Source: Euphorbia lathyris (taxonomy: Eukaryota; Streptophyta; Magnoliopsida; Malpighiales; Euphorbiaceae). From it: DNA of 64,000 nucleotides. The notes below the pieces were generated by a model, which was not told where the DNA came from, searched no databases, and worked only from the letters and a program-made list of their open reading frames with translations. The translations under genes and the position numbers were made by a program. The stretch is from contig NC_088910.1 of assembly GCF_963576675.1 (NCBI RefSeq), positions 29,018,531 through 29,082,530 on the forward strand. Reading direction: 5' to 3'. Position 1 is the first letter of the stretch. Each line of letters begins with the position of its first letter. Below, piece after piece: positions 1 to 12,299 of this stretch.

Positions 1-740
1 ATGGATTCTGGAAACTCATTTTCTACCTGCTTCACTCTAACTCCATTAATTTTCACGACTAGAAAATTGAACCACATCACTGAACGAAAACGATGAATTT
101 CTCTAAATTTTCGTAGCCATTGAACCAAAACTTCTGCGTTGAATCAGATATGTTCTTCCACGAAAATCTCTTTGTAATCCCTTGAGGTCACATCGATAGT
201 TGGTGTTCACCATTTCGATAGAGACGATGCTCGAAACATGTAATTATCGAAAGCGGCAGGTGAAGCGATGGAGAAGAGAAAGCGAGAGGAAATGGGGGAG
301 GAGGAGATAAAACTTCACTTTTGTGATTATACTTATTATTTCATCTCCAGCCATTTTTGTTTTTCCATTGGATCTATAAGTTTACTATTTTTTAGCTTCA
401 TTAGATGTGGTGAACGAAAAAATGGAAGAGAGAAAGAATACAATGAGAGAGAAAGAATATGATGAGAGAGTGTATATCTTTTTTAATTAGAAAAAAAATT
501 AGGGGTATTTTAGTAATTACATTATGTGTGGGCCCTTTTTATTAATGAATAGGATGGAAATTGCTGAGCTGGCGAGTTGACCGGGCGTTGACCGGTCATT
601 TTAACCGGTTGTACACCATAGTGGGAGGTCATCCCTAAGTTCGTACATATTAATGAGACAAATTGAAGGTTGTACACCAAAGTGTGAAATAGGGCAAAGG
701 TTGTACACCATAGGTGAAATTTACCCTTTATTTTGTAGCA
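1..740. other. No recognisable gene; degenerate repeat DNA
   Basis: I see no convincing coding region here. The short purine-rich open frame near 268-462 has no recognisable domain. Around 605-720 a phrase close to 'ggttgtacaccata' recurs three times, which suggests old dispersed repeat DNA. The stretch is bounded on the right by hAT-type terminal sequence. Confidence 0.4.
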
Positions 741-979
741 AATTTTTTATAATTTTATGATTTGACCCGATTTTTAGCCGCCTAACCCGACTTACCCGCT
801 TAACCCGACTTGTCCGCCTAGCCCGACTTGTCCCGATTTATCCCGACTTGAACCGCCTAGGCGGAAATATATCGGACCCCCGATTTAACCCGCCCAGTTA
901 TAAAAAATCGGTCAGTGTTCTGAATTTCACCGACTACTCGGCCGATTAGTCGGCGACTTGGCCGACTTTTAGAACACTA
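740..979 (-). mobile_element. hAT-like element terminus (GC-rich subterminal repeats)
   Basis: On the minus strand the sequence starting at 979 reads CTAGTGTTCTAAAAGTCGG and continues into many repeats of the type 'AAGTCGGG' and 'GGCGG' (about 760-960). A terminus of the form TAGTGTTNTAAAA followed by short direct subterminal repeats is typical of plant hAT elements. It abuts the reading frame of a different hAT transposase at 983, so it probably inserted there. The opposite end was not identified, so the extent is uncertain. Confidence 0.45.
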
Positions 980-2539
980 GGTAGGAGACATATGGATCAT
1001 GCACAATTACAAAAATTTGTAGTGAAAGTATTTGGTCTCACTTGTAGTGCATCCGGTTGTGAGCGGAATTTGAGTACTTTTGAGAATGTAAGTTTTATAA
1101 ATATAACTTTGTCACTTATTTGATCACTTTAGGTTTTGACATAGTTCAAAGGATCATAAAAGTGTTGTTTTGTTTTTTAATTATTGTTTTGTAGGTTCAT
1201 ACCAAAAAAAGAAATCGACTAGCTCAAACACGCATGAATGACTTGGTTTATATCAAGTATAATCGAGCGTTGAAACGTCGATTTGATGAACGAGATCACA
1301 TTGATCTTATATCTTTGAAAGATATCGATGATAGTAGTGAGTGGTTGACGGGTACAATGGAAGGAGATGGTGGTAATGATGATGAAGATTTAGTATTTGG
1401 CAATGATGAGACGATGTGGGATTTAGTTTCGGATGCTCTTGGAGTGGACGAAGATGCCTATAAAACTAGGGCAAAAGGTAAAAGTGTTGTGTCTACTACT
1501 AGGCCTACACAAACATATGTGAGAGGAGGCACATCTCGGGCAAGAAAAGTCAATCCTCCTCTAGTTAGTAGAGATGAGGAGGAAGAAAATGATGATGAGG
1601 AGGAGGAGGATGACACTACACCATAGATTGCCTATTGCAACCACTTTTCAGAAATCGTTGCCGTAAATCGTTGCATTATCCAATTTTTATTTAATGTCAA
1701 TGTTCATGTATATTTAATGCAACGATTGCATATAAGGTATTGCTTTAGATATGTTTTTAGTTGTTTAATTTGAACTAAGGTAACGGTAAAATAACATTAT
1801 GACATATCGTTGCGTTATTGAACTTGATAATTAGATAAAGCAACAATTAATCATGTAAAAAATCATTCCAATGTTGCATTTAATATAAATACAGTAACTA
1901 TACCTAATTTTATAAATCTAATTATAAACACTTGTTAAGGCTTCTATATAATTTGTTAGTAATAGTTTTTATTATCAATAAGTGGCGTAATAATATTTTT
2001 AGATACTAATAGTAAAAACACATAAAAATACAACTACTAAAAAAATAATATTATTTGTTAGTATTAATTTTTTAAAATTCCCACCAAAATATTTCCACCA
2101 CTTAATTTCCTGAAGCATTTCTTTCCAAAAAGTGGTTAGTAATAATAAAGACACGAATAAAAATTAAAAAACTTAAAAAAAAACCAAAAAGATAATATTT
2201 ACTATTAATTTGTTAAATTTTTGGGTTCAAATTTCCCAATATATAATTTCAGAAAATATTTTAATCTATTATAAAGACTTTGATAAAAATAACAATGAAA
2301 ATGAAAAAACAAGCCATAAATTAATAAAGTATAAATTATAATAAAAAATTGACATTGCTTTGCCAAATGTAAATGGCGGCAAAGGAAATTTGTTCCCCCC
2401 ATTTTTTTTTACTTTGCCTTGTATCCCTCCAATTACATACGTTTTTAATTTGGTTTGTATTTCCCACTTACACAAAGTACTGTCTGTTTCTATTTCTCTC
2501 CCGTCTCTCTTTCCCTATTGGCAGTATATGCCCCCTCTC

Positions 2540-2780
2540 TCCTCCACTTTTTTTTATTACCCCTTCAGGCCCACCTCCGGCAACGATCGCATCATTGGCT
2601 TCTCGTGAAGGGGTGGAGAGGCCCACCTCCGGCAAGAAGCAGCATCGTATCTCTCATCTCTCTCCACCGTCACCGGCGTCTATGCCACTGTTAGCGACAT
2701 TACTGCTCCATCTCATTTCTTACATTTTTCTTCCTCTAGGTATATTTTGTTTTCCTCTTTCTTCTTCTTTCTAGTCAGGA
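2540..2780. repeat. Short direct repeat inside the CACTA element
   Basis: The phrase 'aggcccacctccggcaa' occurs at about 2567 and again at about 2619 in a C/T-rich stretch. Reading frames overlap here on the + strand but none has a recognisable domain, so I treat it as element filler or transcribed leader, not a gene. Confidence 0.4.
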
Positions 2781-4427
2781 ATAAACTATATGTGGTGATA
2801 CTAAGGAGAACCAATGACAACACGAACACCTCCCCGCTCTCCTTATACCTAACTACTAGTTCTTCCTTTCCTTTAATTTGAGGTCAGTTAATTTAGGTAA
2901 TTGTGAAAATTGGGAATTTCTAAATTGAGGATTTCTGATTTAGGGATTTGTAAACTAGGCATTTATTCATTAAACACTTTGAAGAATTGTTGATTCATTT
3001 GATGAGTTATATACAGAACTTGCAATACTATTGGCATTCCTGGTTGGAGTTCTGGAATGCATCATGGGGCTTCACAACTGTATGGATTGCATCATTTCAA
3101 GTGAAGTATTTCTTGGGATATGATGTTGTTTGCAGTAGCAAGATGGTTCTATTGATTAAGAGCAAAATATCTGGAGTAGATGGGGTATGATTATTCAAGT
3201 GCAAATGCTTTTATAGCTTTATAATATATTGTAGTCACACGAATGCATGTTCATGGTTTTTTTACTTAATTTGTTTCTTACAAGATCTTGAGTAGATATT
3301 TGAATACCAAACCCTTAAAGTGTAGTATATGATATGCTCTTTTCTAGGTCTGGGTTTGATTTTTCTAAGTGTTTAATAAACAAAGCCAGCTTAAGATTAT
3401 GTTCATGTCAAAAGTTACAATTTTATAATTCTCAATATTATAGGGAACATATAGGCAACCCTTTCTTTGAGTGTGTTTTTACCTGTGACACTTAGAACTA
3501 AAGGGTTTACATAGTAAAACCGACAAGCATTAAATAAAGAAATCAAGAAAAAATTGCTTACCTATGATTAGCCTCTCTTCCATAAATGTCTGCATCTCTT
3601 GGCTGCTAAATGTTTCTTGATGACTTTTTTTATCATCATTCATTATTTGCTCCTGCAAATTCAATTATTGATTAATGAGGATTGAAAATGTTGTGAACAG
3701 TTTTCTTCTTTGGTTGCCTATTACCTTACGTTTGAACTTTTATCCGAGCTTCATTCTTTCTTGATGAATTCGTTGTCTGCAAATACAAAATACAGGAATA
3801 AGCCAAACTGCTTCATCTGAAAAATGCTACAAAAGCTAGCTCAAACTCTTACTTGGTTACTTTCCATTATGACACTAAGATTAGCTCTTACCAAAAGATG
3901 TTTAGACATTACTCATCTCTATTAAATGGTATCTTCTCCTTTTCATAAGAAGGGACCTTGTATCCTTTCAAGAAGCTATTATTGAAGATTAATCCTTAAC
4001 ACCCATTTATAACTTGTCTTTTAAAAATTATTTTTTAAAATCCAGGCCTTTTTCATATATCAGAGATGGATGGTTTATGAGCTTTACAAACCCATCTACC
4101 CTTCTTTACTCTCACAAAAGAAACCCCCTTATGTTGCTGTCTGGTATTGCTGGGTTAGGTTCTTTTTTTTTATCATTCTTATGTTCTGCTTGTGTACATT
4201 TTCTTCTCAATCAGTTTTTATTTTATTTTATAAACATATCTGTATTTCATCAGCTTTTCTGCTGTAACAATTTGCCTTTGTTTTAGCAGTCTAACTTCTT
4301 TGTTCTAGCTCTTTCGTTTCCTATTTTGCTTCAATGGCTCAGCGGATTAAGATTGGATCCATGAATGAACATCATTTTAGAAGTCCCAAATCTACTTCTT
4401 TACATGAGTCTATAACATGAACAAGTC

Positions 4428-4575
4428 ATTTGGTGTTACCTGAACTTGGTCCTGGGGTGGCTAGGTTAGTTACCTGAACTTGGTTCTAGTGTTACCTGAA
4501 CTTGATTTTGAACTTTTTACAGGAACAAATCATTTGGTGTTACCTGAACTTGGTTTTGAACTTTTTACTGTTAAG
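4428..4575. repeat. Degenerate direct repeats (unit contains 'gttacctgaacttggt')
   Basis: At least four degenerate copies of a 'gttacctgaactt(g)g' phrase occur within about 150 bp, and the longer phrase 'catttggtgttacctgaac' is found twice. They lie inside the CACTA element in non-coding DNA. Confidence 0.6.
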
Positions 4576-5464
4576 TACATAGAGAGGGAGAGAGAAAAAG
4601 GTATTTCTTTCTGTAACTTTTTCCTAATTCACTACCTGTTCTTGACTTTCTCTTCTCTAATTCCTTTTGCTAGATTGATGAGAAATTATCAACCACATAT
4701 CCTAAAGGCATCCAAACATTGTCAGATTCGAAGAGGTAACACAGCCATCCAAATACTCTATGTGTTTCAATTGCACAAATATAACAATTTCAAACATGTT
4801 CAACACTGGAACTTATCTGTTCTATATGATTTCACTTAATTGGTCTTTCAATTTGCTTGAGTTAATATAACATGGATGCTGTCTATTTCTGGTCTAAAGG
4901 ATTTTAGAAGATACTTTATTTGTTGAGTAGAATATAGTCATAAACGTGATGTTTTTTTTCCTTATAGGTCTTATTGACTCTGATGCATTTAGCAATTGTT
5001 ATGGAATGTACAGCTGGTAGTGAACTCTTTGCAAATATATACAGTGCTAAAGATTTAGTGGAGATGAGGTTGTAATGTTTGTTTAACTTTGCACTTTGCT
5101 TATTGCATATATGATTATGATTAAGGTTCTTTTAATTCAAGATATTGTAAGTAGTTATGATATTCTTTTTAAGTATTACTTCTGAAAATAGCTTGTGAAA
5201 AACCAATTGGTCATATCATAGATGCATGTATCATAATATTAATACCTTTTGAGTTTGGTTAGAAGAAAGCTTTGTGTAGTTTAGAGCTGCTTAGATCATT
5301 ATGCATTTGGTATATGTCAAGAAGTCTGTTGTTTAAGTTTGTTAGGGTTGCTCGATGAAGTGGTTCTTATAATAGATTAGAGGGGATTTTTTATTCTTTT
5401 CAGGCAAGCATCTGTGGCAACCAGAGGTGGTTAGAAGTAGGCAAAAGCAAATAGTGAAGCAGAA

Positions 5465-5592
5465 TGCGTTTAAGGCTTTCATCTTCTTTTCTAGCAATAC
5501 TTATAACCACTAAATAATACAGTTGCAAAGCTTTGAAAATGATAGCTAATACGTTCAAGGCTTTCATCTTCTTTTCTAGCAATACTTGTTAG
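5465..5592. repeat. Direct repeat pair (about 40 bp each)
   Basis: The phrase 'aaggctttcatcttctttt' followed by 'ctagcaatactt' occurs at about 5471 and again at about 5556, inside the CACTA element. No coding potential is seen. Confidence 0.6.
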
Positions 5593-6349
5593 AGCTTTTT
5601 GTTTCTTCTTAAAACTGCATAGAGGGCCTAATCAGGGAAATCGGAACGGATTCTCGCACACTTAACAGGATGCTGTCTATTTCTTTACTACTATATTTTG
5701 TTGTATCATCCAAAATAAACAAAACAGTATGTTTTGGATTTATTTTATGCTAGAAAAGCTTCAAATAAATTGGAGCTTTCCCATTTTCCTTTACTACTAT
5801 ATTGCTTGGAATGAAGTTTGTTCTTCTTTGATGTTAGGCCTTATTTGTGGAGCATCCTAAATATGTGAACAATGGTTTTTACATTACCAGAGAATCATAT
5901 GTTAAACATTTACATTTCTTGTTTCAGGCAATGACGGCACGTGCATGGCTTTGTATTTTCCTTACAACAGTACCTTCACTAGCCCCTTGTACAACATCAT
6001 TGAATTAAGCAAGCATGTAATTATGTCTCTAACTTTTTATTCTTGGAACACGTGGACATGCTTGAAATTGCAGTTTGTTAGTTGACAATTGAGAGTACAA
6101 ATGGCTCATCCAAACTGATTTCTATCACAATTTTAGTTGCATATCTATCCTAGCTTCATTTGTCACGAGACAATAGTTGGGTGTCTCAGGTCTGCGATTG
6201 CTAATAACTAAATATTATCATGTTCCTGGTTTGCACCATGGGGATACCTCTCTGAAACTTACAGATCATTTGTAAAGTATATACTATATGATTGGTAAAA
6301 TTACAGTTCTATGAAAATTACAGTTCATTGGTCAAATTGAAGTATATAC

Positions 6350-6560
6350 CATATAATTGGTACAAGTGCTTATAGTATAAATTATATGATTGGATAATTT
6401 ATATTTAATATCTTTTCTAGGTTAATAATGATTTTAGTCAAAATAGGTACATGTGCTTATAACATAAACTGTATGATTGCGTAGTTTACATTTAAATTGT
6501 TTTGTAGGTTAATAATGATTTGAGTCAAAATAGGTACATGTGCTTAATGATTGGATAGTT
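6350..6560. repeat. Tandem repeat with period about 87 bp inside the CACTA element
   Basis: 'gttaataatgatttt' starts at 6421 and again at 6508, each time followed by a matching 'agtcaaaataggtacatgtg' phrase. A partial third unit lies on the left. This is an ordinary internal tandem duplication of a transposon. Confidence 0.65.
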
Positions 6561-6681
6561 TACATTTCTTTCAGATTGATTGATGTTTGAAGATGGGATT
6601 TATTGGTTTAAGTCATTTTTTTAAGTTCAGTTTTCTTAGATTATTTCCTTCAATAAGAATTTTTATTATTTGGATTATAGG

Positions 6682-7096
6682 CAAGGCTTAAAGAAGAGTT
6701 GTTATTTGGAGGCGAAAACACTCACATAATTGAGGAAATACTTGGTGAAGCATCATATCATGATCGTTCATGGCTTGTTGGTAGGATAGGCCACATCAAG
6801 AAAAGAAAAGGGACTCCTGAATCTTCAGCTTCTATGAGTAAGAAAAACATTTCTGATGAGACAATCGAACAAATAAAAGCTGTAGTAGTTAGAGAGGAAA
6901 TGACGAATAAAGTTAGAGAGGAGACGAGGAATGAACTAAAGAGTGTGTTAGAGATGAAATGAAAAAGACCATGGAAGCTCAAGTTGGCACTATTATACAA
7001 AGGTTGGCCCAAATGAACCCAACATTGAATTTAAATTTGGATGGGATTGTTGCTTCTCCGAATATCAATGACTCTTTTCCTTCAGAAGTATGTTGA
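6682..7096 (+). pseudogene. CACTA-type transposase-associated protein, C-terminal exon, frameshifted
   Basis: After an acceptor AG at about 6681 the + strand encodes a stretch with 'LLFGGENTH', 'EILGEASYHDRSWLVGRIG' and a Lys/Arg-rich segment, followed by a coiled-coil-like region rich in Glu, Arg and Lys. This pattern matches the C-terminal part of plant Ptta/En/Spm-type transposase-related proteins as I know them; I could not run a profile search. The frame breaks at about 6,945-6,962, where the original stop falls, and a neighbouring frame continues the same coiled-coil with 'MEAQVGTIIQRLAQMNP' to a stop near 7,096. The exon is therefore decayed. Upstream exons were not recognised. Confidence 0.55.
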
Positions 7097-7225
7097 TGAA
7101 GGAAAAATGATTTATTCATGCTTTTGGTGGTTAGATACTTATTGTACTGTTGAATTGTAATGTTAGGTACTTTTGATTGATAGTTGTTTTTTTTTTTTTT
7201 TGTAAACGAATGTTATGTTCCCATC

Positions 7226-7855
7226 TATTTGATAACTGTTGCCTTTTGGATTAACAACTGTTGTGTTACATATTATAAATCGTTGCTATTTGATAATAAG
7301 ATGTGTTGCCATAACATCAAACATCGTTGCATTTACAACTAAAAAGTGTTGATATACACAATATAATGTTGCCTTTGGTCTAAAATAACATTGCATTAGT
7401 AAAATGCAAAGTGTTGCTATAGGCTACAAAACATTGCCTTTAATCTAAATAGTCGTTGCTTTTTAAACAAATATCGTGTTGCTTAATGTCCAAAACGTGT
7501 TGCATTTACTTTAGATGTTGCATTTGATTGAAAACAAGTGTTGCATTTAATTACAAAGGGTTGCCTTAGCTCGACAATGGCAACATATTTGTTACCTTAA
7601 AAGTGTTGCTTTTCGGTTCAAAGAATGTTGCCTTTCATATTCTAAGATATTTCGTTGCCTTTATTGTAAATAAAGGCAACGGTTTTTGTGGCGTTGCATT
7701 GGAGAAAGTAACTGTTGCCTTAGACAACAAAGGCAATGGTGAATATACCAACGCTTTTGGAATGACCAATAGTGTTGCCTTAACCCATTTTTTGGCCAAT
7801 TGTAACACTCTTAGGCTCCTAATGCAACCTGTTGTTGTCGTTGCAGTAGGCCATA
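7226..7855. repeat. CACTA right subterminal repeat array (GTTGC motifs)
   Basis: More than twenty copies of a short motif of the form (T/C)GTTGC(C/A)(T/A)TT, mostly in one orientation, are spread over about 630 bp before the right terminal repeat. A sparser set in both orientations lies at 1,630-1,860 beside the left end. In CACTA elements such subterminal motifs are binding sites for the element's own DNA-binding protein; that role is inferred here. Confidence 0.75.
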
Positions 7856-8102
7856 TATGGTGTAGTGTGAGGATGAATATAAAGATGAAGATGAAGAATA
7901 CAAGGATGAAGAAGAGGAAAACATCAATGATGAGATAGTGTTTAATGATGATGAGGATTTGGATTGATTGTGGAGTTCATTTGATATGTTATTAGGAATT
8001 AGGTTTTATTTTGGAATTAGATGTTATTAGGAGTAGGAGTTTTTTTTGTGTGTGTTTTACAACTTTAGACTTAAATTAGTAGATTTGAGTTATTAATATT
8101 AA

Positions 8103-8225
8103 TGATTTTATTTTTTGGTGTATTCTATTTTTTTTTGTCGCCTCACATGCGAAAGGCGGTCGCCTCGCCTCAAAGCGGTATTTTGCCCTCGCCGCCTCGG
8201 CTCGCCTTTCGCCTTTCGCAACTAT
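8103..8225. mobile_element. Probable 3' terminus of the interrupted hAT element
   Basis: A GC-rich island in AT-rich DNA contains repeats of 'cgcctcgcc' and 'gcctttcgc' and ends at about 8225 in 'cgcaactatg'. On the minus strand this reads CATAGTTGCGAAAGGCG, the style of subterminal repeat found in plant hAT elements with this transposase type. It follows the hAT stop codon at 7967 by about 140 bp, a plausible distance for the element's end. The partner terminus is not in the window. Confidence 0.45.
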
Positions 8226-10857
8226 GTCTATATATCATAAGTACTATATTAATACATTATTTATTGTCAATTATTAGCTCATTAATTAAATTAATAAAAG
8301 AAAGTATGAGTTACAAGAAGATGAAAAAACACTAAAAGGAAATCCAAAAGTTAGAAATAAACGGTTTCCATTGATAAACTGTATTAATAGCATTTTTTTC
8401 AAGAATTAGAAGAATTTAGACGCTGATATCTCCAATTGAAGAAATCGGATGGATATAGAAGAGGCATAAACAACTGAAATCGGGAAAAACAAATGTGTCA
8501 GAAATTACATGAAATCATTATGTTTCCAAAAGTAATTATTCGATTTTTTTCATGTATAGTAGTTATTTTGTTCTTTTTTATTTGTCTTTTAAATTTTTTC
8601 AAAATGACTAAATAAAGATTTGTATATTTTCATTCTTTTTTAGTATAAGTTGCTAGGTGTAATCGTTTCGATTGTTAACTCTAACTAAAATATGGATTTT
8701 CCGGCTTTAATTGTTAGGTTTAATTGGAGTTAGATTAATTTTTCAAATTCAGAACCTGGTGAAGTCCACTGATTTTTTTTAATTTGGGTTTATCTAACTC
8801 ATATGGATTGAATTTTTTTATTTTTATGCATTTTTTGTACGAACAGATATAAAATTTCACATAAAAGTTGTTTATTGAAGTTGGAGACATATAAAGAGGT
8901 ATTTAAACATTATACTTACAATGAAATTTATTTCAATTATAAATCATGTTTTGTCATGATTACCATTCTAAGTTTCTTTATCATTTCCAATGATGGATTC
9001 TATATCTATATTATACTAGTCGAAAACCCGTGCGATGCACGGGGTATGAAACTTTTATATAATTTAGATAAATAAATAAATTGACATATTTACTTTTAAA
9101 TAATTTTATATCATGCTATGAAAAAATTTTATATTATGTATATTTGAAATTAATATATATTTTTTAATGATAATTCAAATTAAATTAATTTTAAAAATAA
9201 TTGACTACTTTTTTTTATAGAATTTTAACTAAAGATGAATGATTTATTTATTTTTACAAAATTCAATGATTTGTACTTTTTAGGAATTTTAATACATTTT
9301 CATATTCCAAATATTCTGTGAAACAATAATAATAAAATAGCAGATTAATTAAGAAATATATTAGAATATAATAAAAAAACCAAAAATTGAATTAAACTAT
9401 AATTAAAATTAAATATTATATTTACGATACAAAAGAATTACAATATAGGTTAAACAAAAATTGAATTTAACTACAATTAAAATTAAATATTATATCTATG
9501 ATACAAAAGAATTACAATCTATGTTAAAATATAAGCAACATCAATATATTATTCTATAAACTATTACAATCAATACTTTTCTAATGTTTCATATGAAGAA
9601 ACTTTATCAATTCAATATGTTACATATAAAAAAATAAAATTCGTAAGAATTGGTCACAAATTCATCTTGATGATAATTATTTTGGTTGATGGAATTTCAT
9701 GATCACCAAGTATTCGAATTCAATTATTCATTCTGATACAATAACCCAATATATCTAATTGAATCAGTTTAAGATGATGATTTCTCCTATTTTCATCTCG
9801 TAATATCTCATCAAGACATTCGATCAATTTGTTCTTCATTCTTTCACTATATAGAAGATCAGCCATACTCGCAGATATCACTTATTTGATTTCATTAATA
9901 TTTTCTAATAATTATATATTCTTGAATTTTGTAAGTAAGAAAAACAAACAAAAGAATTGAAAAAAAATGAAGGGACGAAAAAGATAATTAGGAGAGAACC
10001 ATCTTCCTCTCGGGTTTTTTTTTGAAAATAAGAGAGAACGTCGAGACATAAGCGTATAAAGAGGAGAGTGAAAATATTTTTGCCCATTAATTAAACATTT
10101 TATTTTTGCTTAATGAAGTATTAAGTTCATAAATTAATTTTAGTTAAATAGAATTAAATCGCAATTGTAACCACCCAGTACAAAAAAAACGTTTTATAAT
10201 TAATATGTGAAATTAATTATATTAATTAGAATCATTATGCTCAACATTTGAGAATTTGAAGAGATTCAAATAATAATATTTTCTTAATTAATATTTTTCA
10301 ATAATTTGTCCTATGGTCATATTTCATTTTCATCTGTTAAAAACTCTCGAAATACTAACAATTTTGTACGAACCATAATATAATAGTTAAAAATATATAA
10401 ACCAATTTTGCAAAAGCAATTATCTCAATATTCATAATTAATGTACATTTTTAGGATTTTGAGCATCAAAATTTATTTTTATTTACCTTGATTTTGAATT
10501 CGTATCTAGCATAATCCACATTCTTCAAGAATAAACATCTTATCAAGCGTATTAGACGCTTACAATCTCCTTGTCTAGAAAATTGGAAAAAAAATAACTT
10601 CTTGATAATAATAATAATAATAATAATAATATAACATAATTTATATTGAAATAAACTTCATTGTAAGTATAATATTCTAATATATCTTTAATATTTTATT
10701 TAATATGTCTCAAACTTCAATGAACAACTATCGTGTGAAACTTTATATCTATCTGTACCAAAATGCATAAAAATAAAAAATACAATCCATATCAATTAGC
10801 TAAACTCAAACTAAAAAAATGAGTGGATTTCAACATGTTCCGAATTAGAAAAATTAA

Positions 10858-11805
10858 TCTAACTTCAATTAAAACTAAAAATTGAGTTCATAAAAAGCCG
10901 AAAATCTAAATTTTAGTTAGAGTTAACAATCAAAACGATAACACCTAGGAACATATACTAAAAAGAATGCAAATATACAAAATCTTTATTTTAGTCATTT
11001 TGAAAAATAAATAAATAAAAAAGAAAACATGGATAAGGTAGCGAGATGTATGGAATCTGGATAACGACAGAAATGGAATTTCATCTCTGAAAGATGAAAC
11101 TATAACAATAATTGTTTAATAAAAATAAAACAACAACACAATTGAGAAAGCCAAAAATTGAGTTCATATAAAGCCGAAAATCTAAATTTTAGTTAAGAGT
11201 TAGCAATCGAAACGATAACACCTAGCAACATATACTAAAAAAGAATACAAATTTACAAAATCTTTATTTTAGTCATTTTGAAAAAAAAAAGACAAATAAA
11301 AAAGAAAACATGGATAAGGTAGCGAGAGGTATGGAATCTGAGTAACGACAGAAATGAAATTTCATCTCTGAAAAATGAAACTATAACAACTATTGTTTAA
11401 TAAAAAGAAAACAACAACACAATTGAGAACAAAAATACCTACAACATATGAAAAAAATCGAATAATTACCTTGAGAAACATAAGAATTTTTTTTTTAATC
11501 ATTGAGAAACATAAGAATTTCTTGTAATTTTTGACACTTTTGTGTTTTCCGGTTTTAGTTGTTCATGTATCTTCTATTTCTGTCGGATTTCTTCAATTGA
11601 ATCTATCAGTTTGGAAAAAAAAGACAAATAAAAAAGAAAACATGGATAAGATAGCGAGAGGTATAGAACATGGGTAATAGCAGAAATGAATCTGAAAGAT
11701 GAAACTATAACAACTATTGTTTAATAAAAATAAAACAACAACATAATTGAGAACAAAATAACTCCAACATATGAAAAAAAATCAAATATTTACCTTCATA
11801 AATAT
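10858..11805. repeat. Three direct copies of a repeat of about 280 bp inside the Helitron
   Basis: The phrase 'gccgaaaatctaaatttta' is at 10,897 and 11,173. The phrase 'catggataag' within 'aaagaaaacatggataag' is at about 11,028, 11,309 and 11,641. The first two copies are nearly full length and the third is partial. Such internal tandem repeats are common in non-autonomous Helitrons. Confidence 0.75.
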
Positions 11806-11830
11806 AATACTATCTATCGTGACCAATGAA

Positions 11831-11970
11831 TATAATGGTGGAATACTATGTATCATGCTTTATATAGAAGTTTATTTGTGACTTTTGGATTTCCTTTGCA
11901 TATAATGGTGGAATACTATGTATCATGCTTTATATAGAAGTTTATTTGTGACTTTTGGATTTCCTTTGCT
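11831..11970. repeat. Perfect-looking 70-bp tandem duplication
   Basis: 'tataatggtggaatactatg' starts at 11,831 and again at 11,901, and the 70-bp units read identically by eye. The lack of divergence indicates a recent slippage or duplication event inside the older Helitron. Confidence 0.85.
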
Positions 11971-12299
11971 TTGTGTTTTTTCATCTTCCCGTAACTCTTG
12001 TTTTCTTTTATTATTTTAATTAATGGACTAGTAATTATTTAATATATTCTAAATATAAATTTGTTATTTTTAATTAATTAAATATTTGTTTTTACTTAAT
12101 TAAATATTTTTAATCTGATTTTTTACTACGTTAACAACTCATCAAAAATACCTATAAAACACTTCTTCTCATTTCTCTCTGCTTCCGTAATTATATATAG
12201 TATAGATTTAATAATGCAAGCAAAGAGAAATTAATTAGGAGAGTTTTAGAGGTCCTTTTGATTAATTGTCAAAATAATAATAAAGGAAAATTGTAAATA

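Larger units (their letters stand above)
1614..7867. mobile_element. CACTA (En/Spm-type) DNA transposon, 6,254 bp, with TIRs and TGA target duplication
   Basis: The left end at 1614 reads CACTACACCATAGATTGCC. The reverse complement of the right end at 7867 reads CACTACACCATATATGGCC. The terminal repeats match at 25 of 28 positions. TGA occurs at 1611-1613 and again at 7868-7870, which is the 3-bp target duplication expected for this superfamily. Subterminal regions are crowded with short motifs around GTTGC, also typical. Inside I recognise only a small transposase-associated coding remnant at about 6,682-7,096 and no main CACTA transposase domain, so the copy looks like a non-autonomous, internally decayed derivative. 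It sits inside a hAT transposase gene. Confidence 0.9.
983..7967 (+). pseudogene. hAT transposase, C-terminal part, split by a CACTA element
   Basis: This is the 3' part of a hAT-superfamily transposase (hAT dimerisation region). Segment 983-1087 encodes the hallmark 'LTCSASGCERN' followed by a Ser-Thr-Phe-Glu stretch. A GT-AG intron spans 1088-1194 (donor GTAAGT). The frame resumes at 1195 with 'VHTKKRNRL' and 'MNDLVYIKYN', both typical of this domain, and runs into an Asp/Glu-rich tail. At 1613/1614 the frame is interrupted by a 6.25-kb CACTA element. After it, from 7871, the same frame continues with more acidic residues and ends in '..NDDEDLD' with a TGA at 7965-7967. The N-terminal part (BED finger, catalytic core) is missing, cut off at 982 by another hAT-type terminus. 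The domain call is secure. The gene is non-functional here. Confidence 0.85.
9016..12206 (-). mobile_element. Nested non-autonomous Helitron, 3,191 bp, inserted in opposite orientation
   Basis: On the minus strand the element starts at 12,206 with TCTATACTATATAT, preceded by A. It ends at 9,016 with a perfect hairpin (CCCGTGC, 3-nt loop, GCACGGG at 9,027-9,043), a 7-nt spacer, then CTAG followed by T. These are the defining Helitron features: 5' TC, 3' hairpin plus CTRR, and insertion between A and T without target duplication. The inside is non-coding and AT-rich, with three direct copies of a roughly 280-bp repeat. No Rep/helicase is present, so it is non-autonomous. Confidence 0.65.

Noticed and set aside
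2269..2774. Cluster of overlapping open frames rich in Phe, Ser and Pro
   Set aside because: Several frames on both strands are open at once because of C/T-rich composition. There is no domain or splice structure, and they lie inside the CACTA element.
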